Source: Ruegeria pomeroyi
GTDB taxonomy: Bacteria; Pseudomonadota; Alphaproteobacteria; Rhodobacterales; Rhodobacteraceae
DNA: 64,000 nt
Direction of reading: 5' to 3'
Assembly: GCF_021405525.1 (NCBI RefSeq)
Contig: NZ_JAGQAG010000003.1
Location: 62,001 to 126,000 of the forward strand
Shown: one piece after another, positions 25,289 to 33,093 of the stretch
Layout: every line of letters starts with the position of its first letter
Position numbering within the stretch: the first letter of the stretch is position 1
Position numbers and translations under genes: made by a program
Notes under the pieces: model-generated
What the model saw: only the letters and a program-made list of their open reading frames with translations
What the model was told of the DNA's origin: nothing
The model's database searches: none

Positions 25289-25585
25289 ATGGAAAGCACC
25301 AAGCACGCCCTGCCCGTAACGCCCAATCAGATTGCCTATGCGCGGTCGCTCGCCCTGCGCAACCGGACGCTCCTGCCCTGGGAGGTTCAGCAAGACCGGC
25401 GATCTTTGAGCGCCTGGATCGAGGCTCAGGCCCGGCTGAAGCCGGTATCGGACATGGACCGGCTGCCCACGTCCAAGCAGGTAGCCTTCGCTGAGAAACT
25501 CGCCCAGATCAAACGGCGCGCCGTTCCGGACGAATGCTTCCGCGACAAGCGGCTCATGTCCAAGTGGATCGACGGGAATAAGTGA
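25289..25585 (+). CDS. small protein of two tandem Q-x-x-(Y/F)A motifs
   Basis: A 98-residue protein made of two similar units of about 35 residues: TPNQIAYARSLALRNRTLLP...LSAWIEA (11-45) and TSKQVAFAEKLAQIKRRAVP...LMSKWID (61-95). Each has a Gln-x-x-(Tyr/Phe)-Ala helix, a Pro and a terminal Trp-Ile, like the small DUF3072-type repeat found in topoisomerase tails and plasmid proteins. ATG at 25289 is preceded by AAAGGGGGG. It is divergent from the helicase gene. A DNA-binding or recruiting role is possible but not shown. Confidence 0.6.
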   Translation: MESTKHALPVTPNQIAYARSLALRNRTLLPWEVQQDRRSLSAWIEAQARLKPVSDMDRLPTSKQVAFAEKLAQIKRRAVPDECFRDKRLMSKWIDGNK

Positions 25586-25850
25586 GCACCGCACCGGCTA
25601 GTGACGCTCTGTGCGATCGTCCAGCTTTTTGCCACATCATAGTTTGGCAAACCGAGCGCAGCTGCCAACCTGTAGGTTGGCAGACTGGCCCTTCGGGACA
25701 TCAGCCTCGGTCAAGCTCCTGTCCGAAGGACCAAGGTCTGGTTCCGGCGGCACGCCGGGATGTGCACCGCTGCGACCTTCGGTAACCACCGCAAGTCGTA
25801 GCCGTCTCTCAACCCAGCGTCTTCAGATCTCCCTCCCCTTGGGGCTAGTC
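25586..25850. repeat. intergenic region with two inverted repeats
   Basis: About 265 bases without a gene. It contains TTTGCCA (25628-25634) and TGGCAAA (25645-25651), then a perfect 10-bp hairpin CTGCCAACCT/AGGTTGGCAG at 25662-25683. The second could end transcription of the small gene upstream; the first looks like an operator half-site pair. Confidence 0.4.
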
Positions 25851-25851
25851 C

Positions 25852-26826
25852 CTAGGTGTTCAGTCCCGGCATCTGGTGGATCGGGTTCAAGATGAATCTG
25901 TCCGGCTCTGATGTCCAGATCTTGCAGATGTATTCGTAGGGTGTGAGCCCGTTGAGGGTCTTGAGCCGGCGCGCGAAGTTGTATGCTGCCATGAAGTCCG
26001 AGAGGTGCGTTTGCAGCTGATCATGGCTTTCGTAGTGGAAGCGTTTGACGGTGGCCTCCTTGATCGTGCGGTTCATCCGCTCGACCTGTCCGTTGGTCCA
26101 GGGATGGTTGGGTTTGGTCAGCCGGTGCTCAATCCCGTTGGCCTCACAGATCATGTCGAAACGCATGGGCCGAGAATAAGCAGTGTTCCGGTTCCGAGGC
26201 TGCTCAGCGAACTGAATGCCATTGTCGGTGAGGACAGTGTGAACCTGATATGGCACGGCTTCGAGCATGTGTTGCAGGAACTCCCAGGCCGTCTTCCTGT
26301 CTGCTTTCTCGACGAGCTGGGTCACCGCAAACTTGCTCGTGCGGTCGATGCCAACGAACAGGAAGAGCTTTCCTTCAGCAGTCTGCACTTCGGCAATGTC
26401 TATGTGGAAGAAGCCGATCGGGTAGCGTTTGAACTTCGACCGCCTCGGTTTGTCGCCCTCGACGTCAGGCAAGCGTGAGATACCATGCCGCTGTAGACAG
26501 CGGTGCAGCGCCGAGCGTGTCAGGTGCGGGATAGACGGCTGAAGGGCATAGAGGCAGTCATCAAGCGGCAGCAGCGTGTGGCGCCGAAACGCGACGATGG
26601 CCGCCTCCTCAGCCTCCGTGAGGACCGTCGAACGTGGCTCCTTTGGGCCGGTCTTGAGATCATCGACCGTCTGCCGTTTACGCCACTTCGCAACCGTCTT
26701 TGGGTTGATCCCTAACTCCCGGCTCAGCGTCGCGAGCGAAGCTTGCGATCGCTGTATTGCTGCTCTGACGGCGTGCGTGGTCGTGGCGCTTCCGTGACGA
26801 ACCTGTCCCATAGGGCATCCTTCCAT
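25852..26826 (-). CDS. IS481 family transposase
   Basis: A 324-residue DDE transposase. N-terminal HTH (LATLSRELGINPKTVAKWRK), then the catalytic triad in FFHIDIAEVQTA, VLTDNGIQF and TNGQVERMNRTIKEA, and a C-terminal YNFARRLKTLNGLTPYEY typical of IS481 transposases. The frame is intact. The real start may be the ATG a few codons inside (MGQVRHGSATT). It fills its element almost completely, with the stop close to one end. Confidence 0.9.
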   Translation of the reverse strand: MEGCPMGQVRHGSATTTHAVRAAIQRSQASLATLSRELGINPKTVAKWRKRQTVDDLKTGPKEPRSTVLTEAEEAAIVAFRRHTLLPLDDCLYALQPSIPHLTRSALHRCLQRHGISRLPDVEGDKPRRSKFKRYPIGFFHIDIAEVQTAEGKLFLFVGIDRTSKFAVTQLVEKADRKTAWEFLQHMLEAVPYQVHTVLTDNGIQFAEQPRNRNTAYSRPMRFDMICEANGIEHRLTKPNHPWTNGQVERMNRTIKEATVKRFHYESHDQLQTHLSDFMAAYNFARRLKTLNGLTPYEYICKIWTSEPDRFILNPIHQMPGLNT

Positions 26827-26867
26827 TCCTTCGAAAGGATCACACCATCAAACCGTGGGATCAAACA
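25857..26867. mobile_element. IS481-family insertion sequence
   Basis: The ends proposed here are TGTT at 25857 and AACA at 26867; reading inward, left TGTTCAGTCCCGG and right TGTTTGATCCCAC share TGTT and TCCC, so the inverted repeats are imperfect. The left flank is CCTAGG, matching the NCTAGN target known for IS481. The right flank is CCCTAAG, so a target duplication is suggested but not exact. Exact ends are uncertain by one or two bases. Confidence 0.65.
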
Positions 26868-26920
26868 CCCTAAGTTCTTTGGAAATGGTGAGATAGGAGC
26901 GTCCATAACGCAGGAAAAGC

Positions 26921-26959
26921 ATTTTCATCAAAGAAAACTGTAGATGTATCTTTGAAAAT
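26921..26959. promoter_or_regulatory. inverted repeat ahead of abiEi
   Basis: ATTTTCATCAAAGA (26921-26934) and TCTTTGAAAAT (26949-26959) are inverted copies apart from a three-base gap, 18 bases before the AbiEi start codon. AbiEi antitoxins are known to bind inverted repeats in their own promoter, so this is the likely operator. Confidence 0.4.
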
Positions 26960-26976
26960 CTGTCACTTTAGGTATC

Positions 26977-27789
26977 ATGGACACCGCAAGGTCACAGAAT
27001 CTGAAGAAAGTGCTCGATGCCGTACCCGCCGGGTATCTGGTCGACGCGGCATGGCTCGTCTCGCAGGGCATCGCCTATGAGAGCTTCCGTGACTATGTGA
27101 AACGCGGCTGGCTGGAGCGCATCGCACGCGGTGTCTTCCGCCGACCAGTCCCGAATATGCAGGCGTCCAACAGCATCGACTGGAAGACCTGCATCCTTTC
27201 GATGCAACATATAATGGGTCATGATCTGCATGTCGGGAGCACAACGGCACTCGGTGAACAAGGACATGCCCATTACCTCCGCCTGGGGGAAAGCGCTCCA
27301 GTCTGGGTCTATGGGGACAAGGTCCCGAACTGGCTGATCAAACTGCCGACGGATGCCCCTTTCAGTATCCGCCCCCGTTCCTTGTTCACCGATCCGAAGC
27401 TGGGCGTGATCGAGGGCAAGAATTCTGGCCTGCCATGGGACTGGGGTCTGACGATGTCGACGCCGGAGCGCGCAATCCTGGAAGCCATGGACGAGTTGCC
27501 CCACCATGAGAGTTTCCACACGCTCGACATGGTCTTCGAGAGCCTGACAACCCTGCGCCCAAGGCTGATTTCCGACCTCCTGCAAGCGTGCCAGAAAATC
27601 AAGGTCAAGCGCCTGTTCTTCGTCTTCGCGGACCGCCACGATCATCCCTGGCGCAAACGGATCGACCCGCAGGCATTCGACCTCGGCAGCGGCGACCGAG
27701 CCTTGATCCAGGGCGGCAAGATCCACCCGCGCTATCGGATCATGGTGCCAGAAGAATTCGTGAAACCGGAGGCCGAAAATGGCGCGTGA
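26977..27789 (+). CDS. abiEi: AbiEi family antitoxin
   Basis: A 270-residue protein with an N-terminal winged helix (LVDAAWLVSQGIAYESFRDYV, GWLERIARGVFRRP) followed by the AbiEi C-terminal region (STTALGEQGHAHYLRLG, MSTPERAILEAMDELP). AbiEi is the antitoxin and repressor of type IV toxin-antitoxin abortive-infection systems; it works by repression and by an indirect effect rather than by binding the toxin. The toxin gene overlaps its end by 11 bases. An IS481-family element lies 110 bases upstream but leaves the operator intact. Confidence 0.87.
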   Translation: MDTARSQNLKKVLDAVPAGYLVDAAWLVSQGIAYESFRDYVKRGWLERIARGVFRRPVPNMQASNSIDWKTCILSMQHIMGHDLHVGSTTALGEQGHAHYLRLGESAPVWVYGDKVPNWLIKLPTDAPFSIRPRSLFTDPKLGVIEGKNSGLPWDWGLTMSTPERAILEAMDELPHHESFHTLDMVFESLTTLRPRLISDLLQACQKIKVKRLFFVFADRHDHPWRKRIDPQAFDLGSGDRALIQGGKIHPRYRIMVPEEFVKPEAENGA

Positions 27790-28696
27790 GACCTATGAAG
27801 CCCAGGTTGCGCTCCTGGTGCGCGTCCTGCCCAATGTCGCGGGCGAAAGCGTCTTCGCGCTCAAGGGCGGGACGGCCATCAACCTCTTCCACCGCGACCT
27901 GCCTCGGCTGTCGGTCGACATCGACCTGACCTACCTGCCAATCAAGGAACGCGCCGAGAGCCTGGACGAGATCAACGCCGCGATGGATCGCATCGCGGCT
28001 TCCATCGAGACCGGAATCCGAGGCGCGAAATCTCAGCGCATCCAAGGGGGCGGCGGCGGAGCCACCCGGCTCCTGGCGCGCCTCGGGAATGCCGAGATCA
28101 AGATCGAAACCTCGCCCGTGACCCGGGGCGTAGTCCACGACCCGGAAGTCCGGACCGTATCTGCCGCCGTGGAGGATGCCTATGGCTATGCCGAAATGCA
28201 GATCGTCTCGTTCGAGGACCTGTTCGCGGGAAAGCTGCACGCCGCCCTGGACAGGCAGCATCCCCGGGATCTCTACGACGTCACACTCCTCTACGAAAAC
28301 GAGAGCCTGACGCAGGACCTGTTCCACACCTTCCTGATCTATGTCGCCAGTTCGCCGCGACCGGCGCATGAGCTGCTCGATCCGAACCTGATCGATCTCG
28401 AGCAACCCTACGCGCGGGAATTCGAAGGCATGACCAGAACACCCGTCCCGCTCGCTACGCTTTTGGCGACGCGCCTCAAGTTGGTCGCCGATCTGCAATC
28501 GAGGCTCGATGACAAGGCGAGGCAGTTCCTCCTGACGCTTCAGGACGGCGAGCCTGACTTCGCGGCGATCGACCGTTCGCAGGCCGCTGACCTACCGGCC
28601 GTGAAGTGGAAACTTCTCAACCTGAACAAACTGAAGCGCGACAACCCCGAAAAGCACGCAGCGCAGCGCGACGCCTTGTTGAAGCTCCTGGGTTGA
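27779..28696 (+). CDS. abiEii: AbiEii/AbiGii family nucleotidyltransferase toxin
   Basis: A 305-residue nucleotidyltransferase-fold toxin. It shows GGTAINLF at residues 30-37 and SVDIDLTYLP with the D-x-D pair near 47-49, then FEDLFAGKLHAALDRQHPRDLYDVTLL, the conserved Lys- and Asp-rich block of the family. AbiEii toxins (MenT-like) modify tRNA or other targets with nucleotides and arrest growth on phage infection. Overlap with abiEi and the shared direction indicate a complete, probably functional system. Confidence 0.88.
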   Translation: MARETYEAQVALLVRVLPNVAGESVFALKGGTAINLFHRDLPRLSVDIDLTYLPIKERAESLDEINAAMDRIAASIETGIRGAKSQRIQGGGGGATRLLARLGNAEIKIETSPVTRGVVHDPEVRTVSAAVEDAYGYAEMQIVSFEDLFAGKLHAALDRQHPRDLYDVTLLYENESLTQDLFHTFLIYVASSPRPAHELLDPNLIDLEQPYAREFEGMTRTPVPLATLLATRLKLVADLQSRLDDKARQFLLTLQDGEPDFAAIDRSQAADLPAVKWKLLNLNKLKRDNPEKHAAQRDALLKLLG

Positions 28697-28991
28697 GCCA
28701 CGGCCATCACCGTCGTGAGGGGCGCTTTGCGTTGGCCGTCCTCATCGCGTCGATGGGAGGCGCCGAAGACGGGTGAACTCAGTCGGCGCTTCCAAGCCCT
28801 GTGTTTCGCTGAAATGACCGCGTTTTCGCCCGACGAAAGGCAGAGCGCAGTGCTTCGGTCGGCAAAGGCGGCGAGTCCATCGCTTCAAAGAAGTGCGCAT
28901 GGTCGATCTGCTTGAGATCGGTGCGGTCAGGGCTTTCAATATCAGGCGTTGCCATCCTTATAGGCCTCCGGGGCAATTACGGTTTTGCGGA
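28697..28991 (-). CDS. small ORF, possible antitoxin remnant
   Basis: The 295-base gap between abiEii and the RES gene contains one supportable frame, 28779-28955 on the minus strand (58 residues). It has an AAGG ribosome-binding site, with GGAGG further up, before MATPDIESPD. Its segment HFFEAMDSPPLPTEALRSAF resembles the C-terminal neutralising end of TacA/DUF1778 antitoxins, but no ribbon-helix-helix or acetyltransferase toxin is present. It may be a fragment or a novel small protein. Confidence 0.3.
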
Positions 28992-29693
28992 TTAGCTGAC
29001 AGCCGCAATCGAGTAGTGCGGTGTCCCATCCCAAACAAGATCCCAAGACGCGCCCGGACGAACGTTCTGAATTGCGTGGGGCTCGAAGCAGACCAGGCAA
29101 TTCCCGCCCGGTGCAGGAGCCCGGACCGAAGGGTAAATCAGGCCCTTGGATCCGCCCCGACGCAGATGCTGTGCCAGGCTTTGGCCCTCGGGATACCCGA
29201 CAGCCGGATCCGGATGCAGCGCCGGATGACCTGCCTCATCGGTCATGTCGTTGAAGACGCCGATGAAGTCGGCCAGCAATTCCACATAGCGGGCGCTGTC
29301 GTGGAAGCTGCCGGTAAAGCCGAGTTCGCGTGTGCGGTGCCAGGCCACTTCGCTGACAGAAACCATCACATCCCATGCGCAGTACCAAGCGCCGCGCTCC
29401 TCGGCGTTGAAGCGGTTTCCGCCGGCGCGGGTGTAAGTGAAGGCTGCGTTGACGTGACTGTCCCCATAGATGCGCAGATCGCGGCTACGGCGTTGCCAAG
29501 CGAGTTCGCGCGGGTCCAGATGTGGGTTGCGCCCGCGTTCGGCCTGTAGACGTCCACTGGTCAGGCCCTCGATCTCTGCCAAGATCTCCATCTCGTCATC
29601 GGTATCGACGAGACCGCGCAGGGATGGCGGCTTGTGGTAGGTGGCAGGCAGGAGACGAACGAGACCGCGATCTGAAACCTCGGTCTGCTTCAT
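28992..29693 (-). CDS. RES domain toxin
   Basis: A 233-residue RES-family toxin. The domain is recognisable from YGDSHVNAAFTYTRAGGNRFN through EERGAWYCAWDVMVSVSEVAWH, with the conserved Arg, the Tyr and the Glu of the active site (RFN, WYCA, SEVAWH). RES toxins cleave cellular NAD+. Its start overlaps the upstream antitoxin stop by four bases (ATGA), giving the usual antitoxin-toxin order. Confidence 0.85.
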   Translation of the reverse strand: MKQTEVSDRGLVRLLPATYHKPPSLRGLVDTDDEMEILAEIEGLTSGRLQAERGRNPHLDPRELAWQRRSRDLRIYGDSHVNAAFTYTRAGGNRFNAEERGAWYCAWDVMVSVSEVAWHRTRELGFTGSFHDSARYVELLADFIGVFNDMTDEAGHPALHPDPAVGYPEGQSLAQHLRRGGSKGLIYPSVRAPAPGGNCLVCFEPHAIQNVRPGASWDLVWDGTPHYSIAAVS

Positions 29694-30079
29694 GCCCCAC
29701 CACGCAACGCATCGAGATAGGTCCGCACCGCGAGGATCTGCGGCAAGCCACCTTCGATGGCGGTGTCAACCGGACGGCTGCCCCCGAACAGCGGGCCGGT
29801 GTTCGGTCGGGTGAACCAGCTTCGCGCGAGCGGCTCGGAGAAGTAGAGTTCGAGCGACTTGTAGATGCCGATCACCGCACTGAGCCGCAGAAGCTGATCC
29901 TTGGTCAGTTCCCCCGCGAAATCCGGCTTCTTGGCGCGCTTCCATGTGCTCTCTGACATGTCAGCAAGGCCAGCCGCTTCCTTCAAGTTGAGGCCCCAGG
30001 CATCAACCACGCGCGCGTAAGCCTTCAACGCAACGGCGTTGACCTGTGCGGGTTCCCGGATTTTCTCTGCAACGTACAT
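29690..30079 (-). CDS. Xre/MbcA/ParS family antitoxin of the RES toxin
   Basis: A 129-residue antitoxin: helix-turn-helix (AWGLNLKEAAGLADMSESTWKRAKK), then QLLRLSAVIGIYKSLELYFSE, and the C-terminal toxin-binding part SWFTRPNTGPLFGGSRPVDT with the Asn-x-x-Pro and Phe-Gly-Gly features of the family. The ATG at 30079 with GGAGGA six bases upstream is the best start; the longer frame to 30145 runs through the operator. Confidence 0.88.
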   Translation of the reverse strand: MYVAEKIREPAQVNAVALKAYARVVDAWGLNLKEAAGLADMSESTWKRAKKPDFAGELTKDQLLRLSAVIGIYKSLELYFSEPLARSWFTRPNTGPLFGGSRPVDTAIEGGLPQILAVRTYLDALRGGA

Positions 30080-30104
30080 GGCGTCCTCCATTGGCTTCAA
30101 TATA

Positions 30105-30116
30105 GTCCATATGGAC
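30105..30116. promoter_or_regulatory. palindromic operator of the RES-Xre pair
   Basis: GTCCATATGGAC is a perfect 12-bp palindrome 26 bases before the antitoxin start codon and inside the expected promoter. Xre antitoxins of RES systems bind such palindromes to repress their own operon. Confidence 0.5.
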
Positions 30117-30156
30117 CTACTGTAAAGATCAAATGAACCTTGCACTTTGATCTCTG

Positions 30157-30801
30157 TTACCCGAACCGCCGCCCTCCTTCCGTGAACGTATACTCATTGA
30201 CGATGATCCCCTCGTCGATGGCCTCGTCCGAGGTGAGGTGGTCGTATTCGGCTTCAAGCTGGCGGTAGAGCCAGCGGGCCAGATCACGCAGCACCTCGGT
30301 CACGACTTCTTCCGCGTCCTCAGTCGGCGGCTGCCAGGTCGCGCTGTCCCGCGTGACGTCGATCGACATGGTATATTCATGGTAATAGCGGCCACGGTGG
30401 CTGGCCTCCGCGGCGAGCTGGTAGAAATTCCGCCGCTGAATGGCCTGCAGCCGGTCGACAATTCCATGCAACGTCACATCCATCGGGGCATAGTCCCGGA
30501 TGCCCGCGGCAGCGCCCTTGGCGTGGGACCAGTAGCCTTCGAAACAGGCCCCGTCGCCCTGACTCCAGAAGCCGGAAAACCAGATGCAGGGCTTGACCCG
30601 CGTCCCGCCGCCCATCAGACGGACGGGGGTCGTCTTCAGGCGGATGCCGAGGAGCGCACAGACCCGCTCGAAATCCTCATAGACCGCATCCCACCAATCG
30701 TCGTGGGGTCCAAGGTCGCGATACCAGTTGCGGGCCTTCTCCTTGGCGGCATCCGAGAGCTCGGGGAACTGGTAGACAGTGGTGCAGATGATCTCAGGCA
30801 T
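30157..30801 (-). CDS. conserved plasmid/phage-type hypothetical protein
   Basis: A 214-residue protein that begins CTTVYQFPELSDAAKEKARNWYR, a start shared by a family sometimes labelled antitoxin of a stability system without experimental support. It is rich in Trp, Tyr and charged residues (WFSGFWSQGDGACFEGYW) and has no membrane segment. It overlaps the next upstream gene (30794-31213) by eight bases, so the two are co-translated. I give no function. Confidence 0.6.
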   Translation of the reverse strand: MPEIICTTVYQFPELSDAAKEKARNWYRDLGPHDDWWDAVYEDFERVCALLGIRLKTTPVRLMGGGTRVKPCIWFSGFWSQGDGACFEGYWSHAKGAAAGIRDYAPMDVTLHGIVDRLQAIQRRNFYQLAAEASHRGRYYHEYTMSIDVTRDSATWQPPTEDAEEVVTEVLRDLARWLYRQLEAEYDHLTSDEAIDEGIIVNEYTFTEGGRRFG

Positions 30802-31213
30802 CGACGTCCTCCCCGTTCAGCGCCACGACCAACCATTCTTGCGTGCTGGACCAGCCGATGGATTTACGAGCGCCGAGATCGATGGCATGCGCACCGCCGC
30901 CAAAGGCGTCGAGGCGCGACCGGGAGCAGGTCAGGGCATACTGGAACCCCCAAAGGCCGGTGAGGTCGAGGTCTTCGGCGAGCCGCAAGACGAAGCGGAT
31001 GACAGCTTCGACATCGCCGTGTTCGTCGTCGTGGATCCAGAGGCTGCTGCCCTCGGGGGCATCCTGGTGCACGAGATCGAAGCCAGCGACATCTGGGTCG
31101 TCAGCGTCCTGATCCGCAGCGCGAAGTTTCTGAAACAGCGCGAGCGCGCGGACGGCCTTGTCGGGGCTGCCGACGTCGAGCAGGCATGAGAAATGGGTGA
31201 AGTAATCCGCCAT
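30794..31213 (-). CDS. hypothetical protein
   Basis: A 139-residue acidic protein (SSLWIHDDEHGDVEAVIRFVLRL, GLWGFQYALTCSRSRLDAFGGGAH) of a type repeatedly found on alphaproteobacterial plasmids beside the DUF6915/DUF6878 genes. AAGGAGG lies eight bases before the ATG. No known motif is visible. Confidence 0.6.
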   Translation of the reverse strand: MADYFTHFSCLLDVGSPDKAVRALALFQKLRAADQDADDPDVAGFDLVHQDAPEGSSLWIHDDEHGDVEAVIRFVLRLAEDLDLTGLWGFQYALTCSRSRLDAFGGGAHAIDLGARKSIGWSSTQEWLVVALNGEDVDA

Positions 31214-31236
31214 GGGGACCTCCTTAATGGGGAAGA

Positions 31237-31254
31237 CCCGGCCAGGAGGCCGGG
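31237..31254 (-). terminator. hairpin between small plasmid genes
   Basis: Perfect 7-bp stem CCCGGCC/GGCCGGG with a 4-base loop between the 31289-31486 gene and the 31213 gene. There is no T run, so termination is uncertain; it could instead be a translational control hairpin just ahead of the AAGGAGG. Confidence 0.35.
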
Positions 31255-31288
31255 CGATCGATTGGGATGAAGGGGTAGTTGGGAACGG

Positions 31289-31486
31289 TCAGCCGGTCGG
31301 CGTGTCGCCCGCCGCCTGTCGTGCGGCATGAGCGCAGAGCATCTGCCGGTAGAAGCGCTTGCGCGCCAGCCGGAGACTGCAAACAGCGCGCGTGTCGGGG
31401 TGTAGCGCCCGGACCGCCGCGCGAACCACTGCCAGTCGCGAAGCGGTCGGCGGCAAGCCGAGACTTAGATAAGTGGGATCGGTCAT
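31289..31486 (-). CDS. small hypothetical protein
   Basis: A 65-residue basic protein with the segment AVVRAAVRALHPDTRAVCSL. It lies between the DUF6915 gene and the 139-residue gene in the same direction, and its start is two bases from the upstream stop, which supports translation. No domain is recognised. Confidence 0.45.
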   Translation of the reverse strand: MTDPTYLSLGLPPTASRLAVVRAAVRALHPDTRAVCSLRLARKRFYRQMLCAHAARQAAGDTPTG

Positions 31487-31487
31487 G

Positions 31488-31865
31488 TCAGCTGACCTCG
31501 ACCACGGGCGAGACGAGATGCGGATCGACCTGTGCCTCGATCCGTTCGGTCCGACCCATCCAAGGCTCGGGCCGAATGGCCTTCACCCAATCGGCGAAGC
31601 TCGGGATGAAGCCGAGGTCCTCCTTAACATGCTGCTCGCCGACCCACCGGGTCGGGATGATGCGTCCGGTGGAGAGCGTAAGCGTCGGACCAAAGATTGT
31701 CTCGGCCATGAAGATGCCCTCGGCATGGTGGCGCAACGCCCGGTGCCGAAAATCGGCTGTGATCTCCTTGCTATGGTCGAACCAGGAATGCACGGCGAGG
31801 TAATCCTCGACCGTGCCGCCCCATTTCTTCACCGAGGACAGGGCGTGGTGGTAGGGATGTGCCAT
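31488..31865 (-). CDS. DUF6915 family protein
   Basis: A 125-residue protein starting MAHPYHHALSSVKKWGGTVED, with FDHSKEITADFRHRALRHHAEG and VGEQHVKEDLGFIPSFADWV, the pattern of DUF6915 plasmid proteins. The histidine- and acid-rich middle (HSWFDHSK, HRALRHHAEG, GEQHVKEDLG) could bind a metal. The start at 31865 replaces a longer frame that is antisense to the DUF6878 gene. Confidence 0.7.
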   Translation of the reverse strand: MAHPYHHALSSVKKWGGTVEDYLAVHSWFDHSKEITADFRHRALRHHAEGIFMAETIFGPTLTLSTGRIIPTRWVGEQHVKEDLGFIPSFADWVKAIRPEPWMGRTERIEAQVDPHLVSPVVEVS

Positions 31866-31875
31866 CGCCGCCCCC

Positions 31876-32367
31876 TCAGAAATCGTGGGTGGTGAGTTCG
31901 GACGAGGTGAAGCGCTCGTTGAACTCAAGGTGAATGGAGCGCGCGCGCGCGTCGAAGCAGAATTCGCCATAAGCGCCGTCGTTGTTTTCCCAACCTCCAT
32001 GGGTGTCAGACAACCAGTCGTAGGCCAGTTGCTCGACGACATCTTCCAGCGAAAGCGCCCGCGTCTCGACCTCCGGGTCGTCCCAGGTCAATGCGGCATA
32101 GGCGATCTCGGTCTTGGGGAAAGCAACCTCGGTCTCGCCAGCGTAGGCTTCGATACTTTCAACATGGCCGCTATCGCCATAGCCGTCGAAGCTCACCGTC
32201 ACATGGGTGATGCCCGCGGCAGTCAGGCCATCGAAGAGGCGCTCCTTGTTGGCCGGACGCAAAGCTGCGATGCGCGCGTCACGCTCGGACTGCCGAGCCA
32301 GCACGGCGGCGAAATCAATCTTGGACGGCGCCATCGGCGCGGCCAGGGTGGGTTCGATCTTGGACAT
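31876..32367 (-). CDS. DUF6878 family protein
   Basis: A 163-residue protein: a helical start, then GITHVTVSFDGYGDSGHVESI, LAYDWLSDTHGGWENNDGAYG and IHLEFNERF, the hallmark of DUF6878. These proteins are common on Rhodobacteraceae and rhizobial plasmids; no biochemical role is established. The start at 32367 lies 24 bases behind a structured leader and ten bases before it is CGGAG. The DUF6915 gene follows after 10 bases. Confidence 0.75.
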   Translation of the reverse strand: MSKIEPTLAAPMAPSKIDFAAVLARQSERDARIAALRPANKERLFDGLTAAGITHVTVSFDGYGDSGHVESIEAYAGETEVAFPKTEIAYAALTWDDPEVETRALSLEDVVEQLAYDWLSDTHGGWENNDGAYGEFCFDARARSIHLEFNERFTSSELTTHDF

Positions 32368-32390
32368 TGGAAACTCCGAAATGAGCGAAA

Positions 32391-32436
32391 GGATCTGAAC
32401 CCCGAGGCTCTCTCTCGTCCTCCTAGGCTCACATCC
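32391..32436 (-). promoter_or_regulatory. structured leader of the DUF6878 gene
   Basis: On the minus strand GGATGTGAGCC pairs with GGTTCAGATCC except at two positions, with GAGAGAGAG in the loop region. It is followed by a CATTTCGGAGTTTCC stretch nearly identical to that ahead of the strawberry notch gene. Confidence 0.5.
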
Positions 32437-32464
32437 TCCCCTGCCCTTCTCTGACTCTCGGGCG

Positions 32465-32983
32465 TCACGCCGCGATCTGCAGTGCGCGAGACGCGAAGAC
32501 ACGCCAGAGCGGATCGACAAGACGGGCATCGAGAACGTCGGCGTGGTGCCGCAGCCGTCGCGCGAGGCCATGTTCATGCCACTCGGCCGCTCGTATGGCA
32601 TGCGCGCGGGTCTGGCTGGCCTCGGACACGACGGCGCGGGCTTCGGCGGCATCCGAGACCGGGTGGCACCATGCGACCCCGCCATCATTGGTAGCGCCGG
32701 CCAGAACGAGGCGGCCCTCCCTATCGAGGATCGCCAGGATGCGCGGCGCGTCTTCAGGGGTGACATTTTCGGCGTGAACGACTGCCCCCTGCATGGCTTC
32801 GGCCAGCGTGGCAGACCGCTCCAGTACATTGGGGTGTGCCTGCCCTGACATGAGAGCTGCGGGCGCATGGCAAGCCGTCGTGAGCGCAAACGGCAAGTCT
32901 TGATCTGCAAGAACGGTCAGGAAGCTCGGCGGCAAACCTGTCTTCTGTGTTTCCGGCTGAGTTTGGAGAGGAAGGTCGAACAT
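32465..32983 (-). CDS. hypothetical plasmid protein
   Basis: A 172-residue protein with DAPRILAILDREGRLVLAGATNDGG and many Ala/His pairs (TRAHAIRAAEWHEHGLARRLRHHADVLDARL, partly helical). I prefer the second ATG at 32983, with GGAG eight bases upstream, over the one at 32989 that would leave the SD too close. It has a GAGAGAG leader hairpin. No family is recognised. Confidence 0.55.
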   Translation of the reverse strand: MFDLPLQTQPETQKTGLPPSFLTVLADQDLPFALTTACHAPAALMSGQAHPNVLERSATLAEAMQGAVVHAENVTPEDAPRILAILDREGRLVLAGATNDGGVAWCHPVSDAAEARAVVSEASQTRAHAIRAAEWHEHGLARRLRHHADVLDARLVDPLWRVFASRALQIAA

Positions 32984-32995
32984 GGGCATATCTCC

Positions 32996-33033
32996 GACGG
33001 TGCGGAGAGCCTCTCTCCCCGCTTCAAACCGTC
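32996..33033 (-). promoter_or_regulatory. structured leader of the 32983 gene
   Basis: Perfect outer stem GACGGT/ACCGTC with an inner GAGAG/CTCTC stem on the minus strand, ending 13 bases before the chosen ATG. It belongs to the set of nine similar leaders. Confidence 0.5.
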
Positions 33034-33093
33034 AAAGACCAACCCCCCGCCCTCTTCCTCGGAAGGGTGACGGTGGCAGGCTCGCAAGGCGCG

